From the NCBI RefSeq assembly GCF_016862215.1, contig NZ_BOMN01000023.1, forward strand, positions 62,001-126,000: DNA of 64,000 bases, written 5' to 3'. Position numbers and translations under genes: made by a program. Below the pieces are notes generated by a model. That model was given only the letters and a program-made list of their open reading frames with translations, was not told where the DNA came from and did not search any database. The stretch comes from Winogradskya humida (GTDB lineage: Bacteria; Actinomycetota; Actinomycetes; Mycobacteriales; Micromonosporaceae). Below are positions 33,690 through 42,740 of this stretch, piece by piece (the first letter of the stretch is position 1; every line of letters starts with the position of its first letter).

Positions 33690-33898
33690 GGCGGCGTACG
33701 CGTCACTACGAACAACGCCAAGCTTCGTCCCTGTCGACCGTCGGACACCTCTGCGGCGGAATGGAACTCGCGCAGCTCGTTGTCAGGCTCCGAGTAGTCC
33801 TCCAAGACACGGAACACACCGAGGCCGAACACGGTCTCGAGAACCGCGGGCCAATCGGCGTCGGCAGCATAGAAGTCGCCGGTGGGCCGACTCCGCAT
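33690..33898 (-). pseudogene. Remnant of a hypothetical protein gene
   Basis: From ATG 33898 the first ~65 residues look like a normal soluble protein (GDFYAADADWPAVLETVFGL, GVFRVLEDYSEPDNELREF, then RSLALFVV). After that the frame runs through unprotein-like sequence and into the region of the dehydrogenase terminator. I take it as the 5' end of a gene whose remainder was lost. Family not identified. Confidence 0.35.
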
Positions 33899-33920
33899 GG
33901 CTCGCCAAGGGGCCTGCTCG

Positions 33921-34331
33921 TCACCAGACGGCCGGGATTGCCGCTAACGTCGCGAGGACAGCGGCTACCGCCCGGACCCGGTCCGCTCGTAACAACCGCT
34001 GAAGGAGCGCCGGGTCGTGGCCGGCGGCCAGCCGGCCGTGCGCCGGCGCGGCGAGCAGCACGGTGACCGACACCGCCACCGCGACCGCCGCGAGGCAGGC
34101 CAAGGTCCACGCGCCCGGCCCAGTGAACAGCGCCCACCCCGAGGCTACCGCCAGCAGCCCATAAACCACGGCGACCAGCGCAGTGATCGCCCTGCTGTGT
34201 GCGGCATGGGCCGCGGCCCAGCCTTCGCCCGGCACACGGGCCAGGGCCGGATAGACCAATACGGTCATCGACACCTGGAATCCTGCATGAGCGGCCACCG
34301 CCGCGAGCAACGCCACGGGCGCAGTAATCAT
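33921..34331 (-). CDS. Small four-helix membrane protein (DUF1772-like)
   Basis: A 136-residue protein, ATG 34331. Four hydrophobic helices: APVALLAAVAAHAGFQVSM, ITALVAVVYGLLAVASGWALF, WTLACLAAVAVAVSVTVLLA, and RVRAVAAVLATLAAIPAVW. The segment MTVLVYPALARVPGEGWAAAHAAHSRAI, between helices 1 and 2, resembles DUF1772-type proteins. Function unknown. It lies in an otherwise decayed stretch, yet its codon use is normal. Confidence 0.65.
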   Translation of the reverse strand: MITAPVALLAAVAAHAGFQVSMTVLVYPALARVPGEGWAAAHAAHSRAITALVAVVYGLLAVASGWALFTGPGAWTLACLAAVAVAVSVTVLLAAPAHGRLAAGHDPALLQRLLRADRVRAVAAVLATLAAIPAVW

Positions 34332-34452
34332 CCCGTGAGCACACCACAGGGTCGGCGGGAACCAGCTGACCGACCTGGGCCAGTCCTTGACAAAGCGGCC
34401 GTCCACACGACGGCCACTTACCGTGCGCAGGGCAGCACGCTGCCCGCGGCAA

Positions 34453-34833
34453 ATGAGCGCAGCGTACGAGCACGAATGGCTGCTCTTATTTCAACCGACT
34501 GCTGCGGACCATACGATCGTGGTCGTGCCGAGCCTCCTTGAAGTCATCACCAATCTCCATGACATCCCCATCGGCGATGGGTACTCGGCAGGCCCAACCA
34601 TCTACGCCAAGCGTCCGTGGACACCGTCGGCCGACGCGGTAGTACTTGAAGGGGACGACGTTCCCGACGGCGTGACAACCGAGTCAGGTCACCACTACCT
34701 ACTCGAAGTTGATCTAGCCCGCGAAACCGTCGAGGTCTGGAGCGAGTGGCGGCAGGGGACCATCCCCACTCCCGAAGAGGCAACGTTTGCCGTCATTTAC
34801 TACGGCGAGCACGACGCTTACCAGCCTCTGTAA
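34453..34833 (+). CDS. Hypothetical soluble protein
   Basis: A 126-residue frame from ATG 34453; GTG 34525 giving a 102-residue protein is an equally good start, as neither has a strong ribosome site. The acidic C-terminal part (VLEGDDVPDGVTTESGHHYLLEVDLA, EEATFAVIYYGEHDAY; quoted in pieces) reads like a real small alpha/beta protein. GC is lower than its neighbours, which may point to transfer. Family not identified with confidence. Confidence 0.5.
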   Translation: MSAAYEHEWLLLFQPTAADHTIVVVPSLLEVITNLHDIPIGDGYSAGPTIYAKRPWTPSADAVVLEGDDVPDGVTTESGHHYLLEVDLARETVEVWSEWRQGTIPTPEEATFAVIYYGEHDAYQPL

Positions 34834-34998
34834 GAGGGAGCGCAAGGCGCACTCTCATCGCGTAGGCGTGGAGCCGCCGCTTCGCCCATGTCGCGTCCAT
34901 TCCCGCCGGACTCGCCACCGGTCGTGGACTTTAGTTGCGTGCTTTCACGTGCGCGCGTTGATTGTCGTGTCAAGCCCCGGGTTCGACGTGGAGTCCGG

Positions 34999-35361
34999 TT
35001 AGTAGGAGGCGGCGTACTTCGCAAGCCAGCGGTGGGTGAACCGGCCCCAGTCGAACAGGTCACCGGTGGCACGTCTGCGGTCGCGCTCATGGTCAGCGAC
35101 GACCTGTGCCCGGTGGGAGTTCGCCTCACGGAACAACGCTCGTGCGGCCTCGATCCATATCAGCTTGCCGTCCGGTGTCCGGGCTTCGGGAGAGTCGCGC
35201 CGTAGCCGGGTGGTGTGGCCGAGAGCTTTTCCGAAGGCCCGCCGAACCTTGTGCTCACGCCGGAACTCTTCGGTTGCCGCGGAGTGGTTCCGGCGCCGTG
35301 TCGGGTCACGCATCCACGCCAGTTCAACGGTCGTGAAAATCTCCAGCTGAGCGTATTTCAT
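34999..35361 (-). CDS. Hypothetical basic protein
   Basis: A 120-residue protein starting MKYAQLEIFTTVELAWMRDP at ATG 35361. It is rich in Arg and His in the middle (RRRNHSAATEEFRREHKVRR) and ends DWGRFTHRWLAKYAASY, suggesting a nucleic-acid-binding or structural helix protein. No known domain is recognised. Lower GC than the rest of the window and the isolated position hint at horizontal origin. Confidence 0.5.
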   Translation of the reverse strand: MKYAQLEIFTTVELAWMRDPTRRRNHSAATEEFRREHKVRRAFGKALGHTTRLRRDSPEARTPDGKLIWIEAARALFREANSHRAQVVADHERDRRRATGDLFDWGRFTHRWLAKYAASY

Positions 35362-35436
35362 TCCTTGATTCTTCTCAAGGAGCCCCATTATCGGAAGGGC
35401 GGGTGTGCCATTGTCGGGTTGAGGGGGATCACACAA

Positions 35437-35715
35437 GTTCGAATGGCAGATAGTGAGTATTCAGATAGCCGTAAAGTAGTGGCGGATGGATCCCGGGAGG
35501 GCGATCCTTTGCTCACCGCGCCACGAGTTCGTCGGCCGTCTTGTTGTCATCGGCATGAGCAGGCGGTGCGTCCGGGAGCGTCCCCCCGTTGCCCCAGAGA
35601 GCTACACGGCCTGGCAGGGCTACCGACCTGTTCTGAGTCTCGCCGGCGGCCGGTCGGCCGTTGATCTCAAGTGAGCAGTCTTACTGCTTCCCTGGTCACC
35701 GGCCGTGGGAGACGC
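35437..35715. other. Gap without a supported gene
   Basis: Slightly lower GC, with no frame showing protein-like composition and no repeat or stem that I can defend. It separates the decayed zone from the kinase/ricin pair. Confidence 0.4.
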
Positions 35716-36654
35716 CTAGGCCGCGGTCTTCCAGACCTGGTCGGCGGAGCCGGTGCAGGCGGAGACGCGGACGGTCGCACCGGAGCTGCCCGGGTCGGTG
35801 AGGCACAGGCCGGATGCGGGGTTGACCAGGGTGCCGCCGGGGCCCGTGCGCCACTGGGCGCTCGCACGGTCGTCGCAGCCGACCGTGCGGACCGTGCCGT
35901 CATCGGTGACCTGGGTGCAGTGGCCGGCCACGCGCATCGTGCCGTCGGGGGCGAGGGTGAAGCTCTGGTAGCTGACGCCGCTGCAGCCGTTGGTCTGGAT
36001 CGGGGTGTTGTCGATGCCGAGCAGGCCACCCAGCGCGAGGCAGCGGCCGCTGTTGCCGGTGATCGGGCCGGTGAGGTCCGCGGCGGGCGGTGGGTCGAGG
36101 GTCGGCGTCGGCGTGCCCGCGGACGTCGGGGTCTGGCCCTGCGACGACTGCCCGGCGGGCGGTACGGCCGGGACGTCGAAGCCCGAGGGGCCCGAGGCGC
36201 CGCTGGACGCGCGGGCGCTGCGGCTCGCCTTCGCCGAGGTACCGGGGGAGCTCTTGCGGGTGGCGGTCGCGGCGCCGAGTGAGCCGGTGGCCCCGGGTTC
36301 GTCCGTGAACACCGGTGCGGCGATCTGCGCCGGGTCGGACGGGTTCTCCGTCTTGTCGCCGGTGAACAGGACGATGCCGGCCGCGGCGACCACGGCGATG
36401 GCCGCGACGCCGGAGAGGACGACCAGCCGCTGACGGGCGAAGGTCTTCGGGGCGGCGTCCGGGGCCGGGGCGGCCGGGACCGCGGGCAGCGTGTCGGTGG
36501 CGTCCTCGGGGAGCATCGCGGCGTGCGGCCAGACCTCGTGCTGCCGGTTGTCGTGCCCGGCGGGCGCCGCACCGCCCGGTTCAGTGGTGATGTACGGGCG
36601 GACCAGCACCGGGTCGTGCTGCTCCGGGATGTCACCGTCGTGATTGTCCGCCAT
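35716..36654 (-). CDS. Membrane-anchored ricin-type lectin protein
   Basis: A 312-residue protein, ATG 36654. About 85 cytoplasmic residues precede a membrane helix (LVVLSGVAAIAVVAAAGIVLF). A Ser/Thr/Pro-rich extracellular linker follows. The last ~120 residues are a ricin B-type domain (SGRCLALGGLLGIDNTPIQ, CSGVSYQSFTLAPDGTMRV, ASGLCLTDPGSSGATVRV, CTGSADQVWKTAA; each ends in the QxW-type element). It should bind sugars at the cell surface. It lies downstream of a Ser/Thr kinase on the same strand and may be a sensor or substrate of it. Confidence 0.85.
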   Translation of the reverse strand: MADNHDGDIPEQHDPVLVRPYITTEPGGAAPAGHDNRQHEVWPHAAMLPEDATDTLPAVPAAPAPDAAPKTFARQRLVVLSGVAAIAVVAAAGIVLFTGDKTENPSDPAQIAAPVFTDEPGATGSLGAATATRKSSPGTSAKASRSARASSGASGPSGFDVPAVPPAGQSSQGQTPTSAGTPTPTLDPPPAADLTGPITGNSGRCLALGGLLGIDNTPIQTNGCSGVSYQSFTLAPDGTMRVAGHCTQVTDDGTVRTVGCDDRASAQWRTGPGGTLVNPASGLCLTDPGSSGATVRVSACTGSADQVWKTAA

Positions 36655-36773
36655 GCCCACCCTCGCCGTAATGAGCCCTGATGAGCCCCGCAACCGACCG
36701 GTACGTCAAGATACGCGAGGTTCATCGACGTGGATCAACCGGCGGGGATGCGTTACAGCGAGGTGGTGGACCG

Positions 36774-38369
36774 CTACAAAGAGCGGATCTCCACATTGGC
36801 GAACGAGGCCCGGCCGGGGCCGTCGCTCGGGTCGCTGTCGGCGCCGAGCCGGACCTGACCGGCGACGAGGCTGGCGTCGGTGATCGGGGCCTGGAAGATC
36901 GGGTTGCCGCCGACCGAGACGGTTGCCGTCTGCGCGCGCAGGTCGATGCGGACGCGCCGGGTGCTGCCGAGCCGGAAGTCCTCGGAGGCCACCGAGGTCA
37001 GGGTGGTCTTCTGGTCGTCGTTCTCGAGGGCCAGCTCGACCTGGCCGGGGCACGCGGAGAGCAGGTAGTCGCTGCGGCCGTTGGCCCGGAAGCGGATCTG
37101 CGCGCAGCTGCCCGGGTTGATGACCGTGACGTCGGCTTCGATGCTCTGGTCGCCGGCGAAGCTGTCCGTCGGGCCGGGACAGTCGTACGTGTTGGCCTCG
37201 TCGGTCGTGACCCGCAGCGCGGCATCGGCGAAGACGCACGTGCCGCCCGAGTCACCGGTTGATTGCTTCCACTGGCCCGGGCGGTCGAGCGGGTCGATCA
37301 CGGACAGGCCCCGGACGGCGCGGGGTGCCGGCGCGGCGACGGGGAAGAGCGCCTGCGCCTCGGCCTTCTCCGAGTCGCCGGAATTGACGGCGTGCGCGAC
37401 GCCGAGGCCGCCACCGGCCAGCACCGCGAGGGCGGCGGCCGAGGCCAGGGCGATCAGGCCGCGCCTGCGGGGGACCCGGGGGCGGGTGGCCCGCGCGGCT
37501 TCGGCGGCCTGCCGCAGCTCGGGACGCCCGGCCAGGTTCTGCGCCTCGGTCGACGAACCCGCCGTGAGCAGCATGTCGAGCAGTTCGTGCGCGGTGGGGC
37601 GTTCCCGCGCGTCCTTGGCCAGGGTCCGGGCGACGAGTTCGCGCAACGGGTCGGGCAGGCCGTCCAGGTCGGGCGGCTGGGTGAGGATCTTCGCGGCGGT
37701 GACCGCGGGTGTGTCCCCGGCGAACGGCGTGCGGCCGGTGCCCGCGTACATGACGACCGCACCCCAGGCGAACACGTCGGCGGCCGGGCCGGTGGCACTG
37801 CTGTCGGAGTCGAACCGCTCCGGCGCCATGTAGGCGACAGTGCCGACCATCTGATCGGTACGCGTGTGCTTGCTCGTGATCTCCACGGCGCGCGCGATGC
37901 CGAAGTCGATGACCTTCGGGGTGCCCAGCGAGAACAGCACGTTGCGGGGCTTGAGGTCGCGGTGGATGACCCCGGCGCCGTGGATGGCGGCGATCGCGGT
38001 GGCCACGCCGACCGCCACGCTGTGCAGGTTGCCCCCGCTCAGCGGGCCGTTGTCGTCGACCACCTGGGCCAGGTCGGGACCGTCGACGTACTCGACCACC
38101 AGGTACGGCGTCTCGTGCTCGGGGTCGGCGTCGAGCACCGCGGCGGTGCAGAACGGCGGGACCTGCCGGGCCCGGGTGACCTCGCTGCGGAACCGGTTGC
38201 GGAACTCGTCGTCGGAGGCGTACTCGGGGCGGATGACCTTGATCGCGGCCAGCCGGCCGTCGTCGGCGCGGCCGAGGAAGACCGCACCCATCCCGCCCTC
38301 GCCCAATCGTGACAGCAGGCGGTAACCGCCCAGTTCAGTCGGGTCGCCAGGACGCAGGGGCCGGGTCAC
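36774..38369 (-). CDS. Transmembrane Ser/Thr protein kinase (PknB-like kinase domain) with novel ectodomain
   Basis: A 531-residue protein from GTG 38369. Kinase motifs: glycine loop GEGGMGAVFLG, Lys in AAIKVIRPE, HRDLKPRNVLF, DFGIARAV, and MAPERF. Membrane helix GLIALASAAALAVLAGGGLG near residue 335. The ~170-residue outer domain (DPLDRPGQWKQ, CPGQVELALENDDQKTTL, SVGGNPIFQAP) looks like a jelly-roll/laminin-type lectin fold; no PASTA repeats. A second kinase with the same catalytic part but another outer domain is at 49119-50636. Confidence 0.92.
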   Translation of the reverse strand: MTRPLRPGDPTELGGYRLLSRLGEGGMGAVFLGRADDGRLAAIKVIRPEYASDDEFRNRFRSEVTRARQVPPFCTAAVLDADPEHETPYLVVEYVDGPDLAQVVDDNGPLSGGNLHSVAVGVATAIAAIHGAGVIHRDLKPRNVLFSLGTPKVIDFGIARAVEITSKHTRTDQMVGTVAYMAPERFDSDSSATGPAADVFAWGAVVMYAGTGRTPFAGDTPAVTAAKILTQPPDLDGLPDPLRELVARTLAKDARERPTAHELLDMLLTAGSSTEAQNLAGRPELRQAAEAARATRPRVPRRRGLIALASAAALAVLAGGGLGVAHAVNSGDSEKAEAQALFPVAAPAPRAVRGLSVIDPLDRPGQWKQSTGDSGGTCVFADAALRVTTDEANTYDCPGPTDSFAGDQSIEADVTVINPGSCAQIRFRANGRSDYLLSACPGQVELALENDDQKTTLTSVASEDFRLGSTRRVRIDLRAQTATVSVGGNPIFQAPITDASLVAGQVRLGADSDPSDGPGRASFANVEIRSL

Positions 38370-38413
38370 GGGAAAGCACACTATCGGGTCTGCGCACCGT
38401 AAAGTGACCGGGT

Positions 38414-39532
38414 ATGAGCCTGCCGGACCGGATGACCGCCCGTCTGCCGGCGATGCTGGGCGATATCGGGCAGTTGGTGACCTGTGAATCACCCTCCGTC
38501 GATCCGGTGGCCCTGGCGGCGAGCACCGAGGTCGTCGCGGGGATGGGCACCCGCCTGCTGGGCGCGCCGCCCGAGCGGATCGAGGTCGAGGGCCTGGTCC
38601 ATCTGCGCTGGCGGTTCGGTGCCGGGCCGGCCCGGGTGCTGCTGCTCGGCCATCACGACACCGTGTGGCCGTCCGGGTCGCTGAGCACCCATCCGTGGGG
38701 AATCCGCGACGGCGTGCTGCGCGGCCCCGGCTGTGTCGACATGAAGGCCGGGCTGGTGCTCGCGTTCCACGTGCTCGCCGAGCTGTCCACGCCGGACGGT
38801 GTGACGCTGCTGATCACCTGTGACGAGGAGCTGGGCTCGCCGACCTCCCGCGCGCTGATCGAGAAGGAAGCCGCCGGGTGCGCCGCGGCCCTGGTGCTGG
38901 AGGCGGCCGCCGCCGGGGGAGCGCTGAAGACCGAGCGCAAGGGCACGTCGATGTATCGGGTACGGGCCCACGGCCGCGCCGCCCACGCCGGTCTCGAACC
39001 CGAACGCGGTGTCAACGCGACGATCGAGCTCGCCCACCAGGTCCTGGCGCTCGCCGCACTGGGCGATCCCGCGCTCGGCACCACCGTCACGCCCACCCTT
39101 CTGACCGGTGGCACCGCGTCGAACACCGTTCCCGCCACCGCGGAGGTCGCCGTCGACGTCCGGGTCCGTGACACCGTCGAGCAGTCCCGCGTGGACGCCG
39201 CCGTGCACGCGCTGCGCCCGGCGCTGCCGGGCTCCCGGCTCGAGGTCCTCGGTGGACCCAATCGGCCTCCGCTGATGCCGGCGGCCACCGCGGAGCTGTT
39301 CGCCCTCGCCACCGAGGTCGCCGCGCGGCTCGGGCTGCCGGTGCCGGGGTCCGCCGCGGTCGGCGGCGGCTCGGACGGCAACTTCACCGGTGGCATCGGC
39401 ACACCCACCCTGGACGGGCTCGGCGCGGTCGGCGGTGGCGCCCACGCGGACGACGAGCACGTCCTCGTGGCAGAGCTTCCCGGCCGGGCGGCGCTGATCG
39501 CGGGGCTGGTCGAGGAGCTGGCACGGCGATGA
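38414..39532 (+). CDS. M20 family metallopeptidase, N-acyl-amino acid deacylase/carboxypeptidase type
   Basis: A 372-residue protein. Two-zinc site residues: His/Asp in LLGHHDTVWPSG, Asp in GCVDMKAG, Glu-Glu in CDEELGSP, and the C-terminal GGGAHADDEHV His. The dimerisation lid lies at about 175-290 (MYRVRAHGRAAHAGLEP). It resembles carboxypeptidase G2 and N-acyl-amino acid hydrolases. It overlaps the GNAT gene (ATGA), which overlaps an NSAR/OSBS gene, so it most likely removes the acyl group from N-succinyl- or N-acetyl-L-amino acids. Confidence 0.9.
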   Translation: MSLPDRMTARLPAMLGDIGQLVTCESPSVDPVALAASTEVVAGMGTRLLGAPPERIEVEGLVHLRWRFGAGPARVLLLGHHDTVWPSGSLSTHPWGIRDGVLRGPGCVDMKAGLVLAFHVLAELSTPDGVTLLITCDEELGSPTSRALIEKEAAGCAAALVLEAAAAGGALKTERKGTSMYRVRAHGRAAHAGLEPERGVNATIELAHQVLALAALGDPALGTTVTPTLLTGGTASNTVPATAEVAVDVRVRDTVEQSRVDAAVHALRPALPGSRLEVLGGPNRPPLMPAATAELFALATEVAARLGLPVPGSAAVGGGSDGNFTGGIGTPTLDGLGAVGGGAHADDEHVLVAELPGRAALIAGLVEELARR

Positions 39533-40221
39533 CCCTCGAGATCCGTACGGTGGACGGGCTCGCCGAACTGGCGGCGCTGGACGTGGTTCTGGGCGGGATC
39601 TGGCACGACGGGCCTGCCCCGCTGCTCGGGGTCGAGATGCTGCGGGCGCTCGCCAAGGCGGGCAACTACATCGCGGCGGCGTACGACGACGACGCCGTGG
39701 TCGGCGGCTGTGTCGGGTTCTTCGGGCCGCCCGCCGAGCGGGAACTGCACAGCCACGTCGCCGGCGTCACGCGCACGGTGGTCGGCCGGGGTGTCGGATA
39801 CGCCCTCAAGCAGCACCAGCGCGAGTGGGCCCTCGCACACGGCGCGGACGCGATCACGTGGACCTACGACCCGCTCGTGGCCCGCAACGCCCATTTCAAC
39901 CTGGTCAAGCTCGGTGCCGAGCCGGTGGAGTACCTCACCGATTTCTACGGGCCGATGCACGACGTGATCAACGGCGACGACCCGTCCGACCGGCTCCTGG
40001 TCCGCTGGGACCTGACCGGGCAGCCGAGGGAAGCACCAGAGGGGGAGGACGTGGTGGTGGCGGTTCCGGCTGACATCGAATCTCTGCGTACGCACGATCC
40101 GGCCGCAGCCGCGCGATGGCGGCTCGAGGTCCGCGACGTCCTCGGTGGACTGATGGCGTCGGGTGCCGGTTTCGTGAGATTCGACCGGGCCCGGGGATAC
40201 GTCCTGCGGCGGCCGGCATGA
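39529..40221 (+). CDS. GNAT family N-acyltransferase (COG3375-like)
   Basis: A 230-residue protein. The GNAT core is seen in NYIAAAYDDDAVVGGCVGFFG, SHVAGVTRTVVGRGVGYALKQHQREWAL (acyl-CoA loop VGRGVGYALK) and ITWTYDPLVARNAHFNLVKLG. This two-part form with a C-terminal extension is the COG3375 type found beside OSBS/NSAR genes, where a homolog was shown to succinylate D-amino acids. Its ATG lies inside the M20 stop and its stop overlaps the next ATG. Confidence 0.85.
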   Translation: MTLEIRTVDGLAELAALDVVLGGIWHDGPAPLLGVEMLRALAKAGNYIAAAYDDDAVVGGCVGFFGPPAERELHSHVAGVTRTVVGRGVGYALKQHQREWALAHGADAITWTYDPLVARNAHFNLVKLGAEPVEYLTDFYGPMHDVINGDDPSDRLLVRWDLTGQPREAPEGEDVVVAVPADIESLRTHDPAAAARWRLEVRDVLGGLMASGAGFVRFDRARGYVLRRPA

Positions 40222-41348
40222 GGCTGACCGGGGTCGAGCTGCGCCGGGTCGCGATGCCGCTGCTCAGCCCGTTCCGCACCTCGTTCGGCACGGAGACCGC
40301 CCGCGACGTGCTGCTCGTGCACGTGGTCACCGACGACGCCGAGGGCTGGGGCGAGTGCGTGGCGATGTCCGATCCCCGCTATTCCTCGGAGTACGTCGAC
40401 GCGGCAGCCGACGTGCTGCGGCGCTTCCTCGTGCCCGCTGTTGCGGCTGTGGGGCAGCTCGACGCGTACGCCGTGGGCCCGGCCCTGGAGCAGTTCAAGG
40501 GTCACCGGATGGCGAAGGCGGCGCTGGAGACCGCGGTCCTGGACGCCGAGTTGCGCGCCGCCGGGCGCTCGTTCGCCCGTGAGCTCGGCGCCGTGCACGA
40601 CCGGGTGCCCTGCGGCGTCTCCGTCGGGATCATGGACTCGATCCCCGAGCTGCTCGACGCCGTCGGCGGCTACCTCGCCGAGGGCTACCTGCGGATCAAG
40701 CTGAAGATCGAGCCCGGCTGGGACGTCGAGCCGGTCCGCGCCGTCCGCGAGCGTTTCGGCGACGACGTGCTGCTGCAGGTCGACGCGAACACCGCCTACA
40801 CCGTGGGCGACGCCCGGCAGCTCGCCCGGCTCGACCCGTTCGGGTTGCTGCTGATCGAGCAGCCGCTCGACGAGGAGGACGTGCTCGGCCACGCCGAGCT
40901 GGCCCGGCGGATCACCACCCCGGTCTGCCTGGACGAGTCGATCACGTCGGCGCGCACCGCTGCCGCGGCGATCACGCTGGGCGCCTGCGCGATCGTCAAC
41001 GTCAAACCCGGCCGGGTCGGTGGCTATCTGGAGGCCCGGCGCATCCACGACGTGTGCTCGGCGCACGGGATCCCGGTGTGGTGCGGCGGGATGCTGGAGA
41101 CCGGTCTGGGGCGTGCTGCCAACGTAGCTCTCGCCGCACTGCCCGGCTTCACCCTGCCGGGGGACACGTCGGCGTCCGGGCGGTATTTCGCCACGGACAT
41201 CACCGAGCCGTTCGTGCTCGAGGACGGGCATCTGCGCGTACCGCAGGGGCCTGGCCTGGGAGTTTCGCCCGTTCCGGACATTCTCGATGATGTGACGACG
41301 AACACAGAGTGGATTTCCTGCCGGGACGGGCAACTTTCCGGGCCGTAA
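40218..41348 (+). CDS. N-succinylamino acid racemase / o-succinylbenzoate synthase (enolase superfamily)
   Basis: A 376-residue protein from ATG 40218. The capping domain starts GVELRRVAMPLLSPFRTSFGTE. Catalytic residues of the OSBS/NSAR group: Lys pair in IKLKIEPGWD, metal ligands Asp in QVDANTAYT, Glu in LIEQPLDEED and Asp in VCLDESITSA, then Lys in VNVKPGRVGG. Family members are often both OSBS (menaquinone) and NSAR. With a GNAT and an M20 deacylase in one operon and no men genes nearby, racemisation of N-succinyl amino acids is the better guess. Confidence 0.9.
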   Translation: MRLTGVELRRVAMPLLSPFRTSFGTETARDVLLVHVVTDDAEGWGECVAMSDPRYSSEYVDAAADVLRRFLVPAVAAVGQLDAYAVGPALEQFKGHRMAKAALETAVLDAELRAAGRSFARELGAVHDRVPCGVSVGIMDSIPELLDAVGGYLAEGYLRIKLKIEPGWDVEPVRAVRERFGDDVLLQVDANTAYTVGDARQLARLDPFGLLLIEQPLDEEDVLGHAELARRITTPVCLDESITSARTAAAAITLGACAIVNVKPGRVGGYLEARRIHDVCSAHGIPVWCGGMLETGLGRAANVALAALPGFTLPGDTSASGRYFATDITEPFVLEDGHLRVPQGPGLGVSPVPDILDDVTTNTEWISCRDGQLSGP

Positions 41349-41364
41349 CGACCACTTCAGGAGC

Positions 41365-41670
41365 ATGACCCGGTTCTTCCGTTGCGCCGCCGCCACCCGC
41401 AGCGTCCACCGCCGCGACGACTTCCTCATGATCACGGTTGATTCCCCCGACCTCACGCCGCAGCTCGTGCGGGACGCCTACGACCTGTTGCGCAACTTCG
41501 ACGTCGTCATCGGGGCCACCACGGACGGCGGATGGTACGCCTTCGGGCTGCGTGAACCCGTCCACGCGACCGACCTCGACACCAACGCCGACTCGAGTGC
41601 GTTGACCTTGGCTGCACTGCGGCTCGGACTGCGTGTCGCGCTGCTGCCGACGCTCCCGGCGAGCCGGTGA
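41365..41670 (+). CDS. Truncated DUF2064/TIGR04282-like GT-A fold protein
   Basis: A 101-residue frame. ITVDSPDLTPQLVRDAYDLL, DVVIGATTDGGWYAFGLREP and the later LDTNADSSALTLAALRLGL match the C-terminal half of DUF2064 (CofC-like nucleotidyltransferase fold) proteins, which are normally ~200 residues. The N-terminal nucleotide-binding half is absent, replaced by about 20 unrelated residues. It is either a fragment of a lost gene or a minimal stand-alone form. Confidence 0.6.
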   Translation: MTRFFRCAAATRSVHRRDDFLMITVDSPDLTPQLVRDAYDLLRNFDVVIGATTDGGWYAFGLREPVHATDLDTNADSSALTLAALRLGLRVALLPTLPASR

Positions 41671-41839
41671 AATAGGCAGTTTCGTGGGCATTCATGGGCC
41701 ATGCCAGGGATGTAAACAAGCTCACCTTTAGGGCCGGAAGTTTGCCGAACACCCCCGGGGCCTGGCTACCGTCGGCCAGTCCGCTGACGCGGGCCCCGCG
41801 GTCGGCAACGCCGAATTCCTGCCGCCGACCGGGCCGGGA

Positions 41840-42687
<848 letters not shown>

Positions 42688-42700
42688 ACCAGGTGAGACC

Positions 42701-42735
42701 GGTCCGGCCGTCCTCCCCCGTGGGGCGGCCGGACC
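42701..42735. terminator. Stem-loop between the rpf and LacI genes
   Basis: GGTCCGGCCG (42701-42710) and CGGCCGGACC (42726-42735) form a perfect 10-bp stem. The genes converge here, so it may end both transcripts. No T-run. Confidence 0.65.
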
Positions 42736-42740
42736 CTCTC

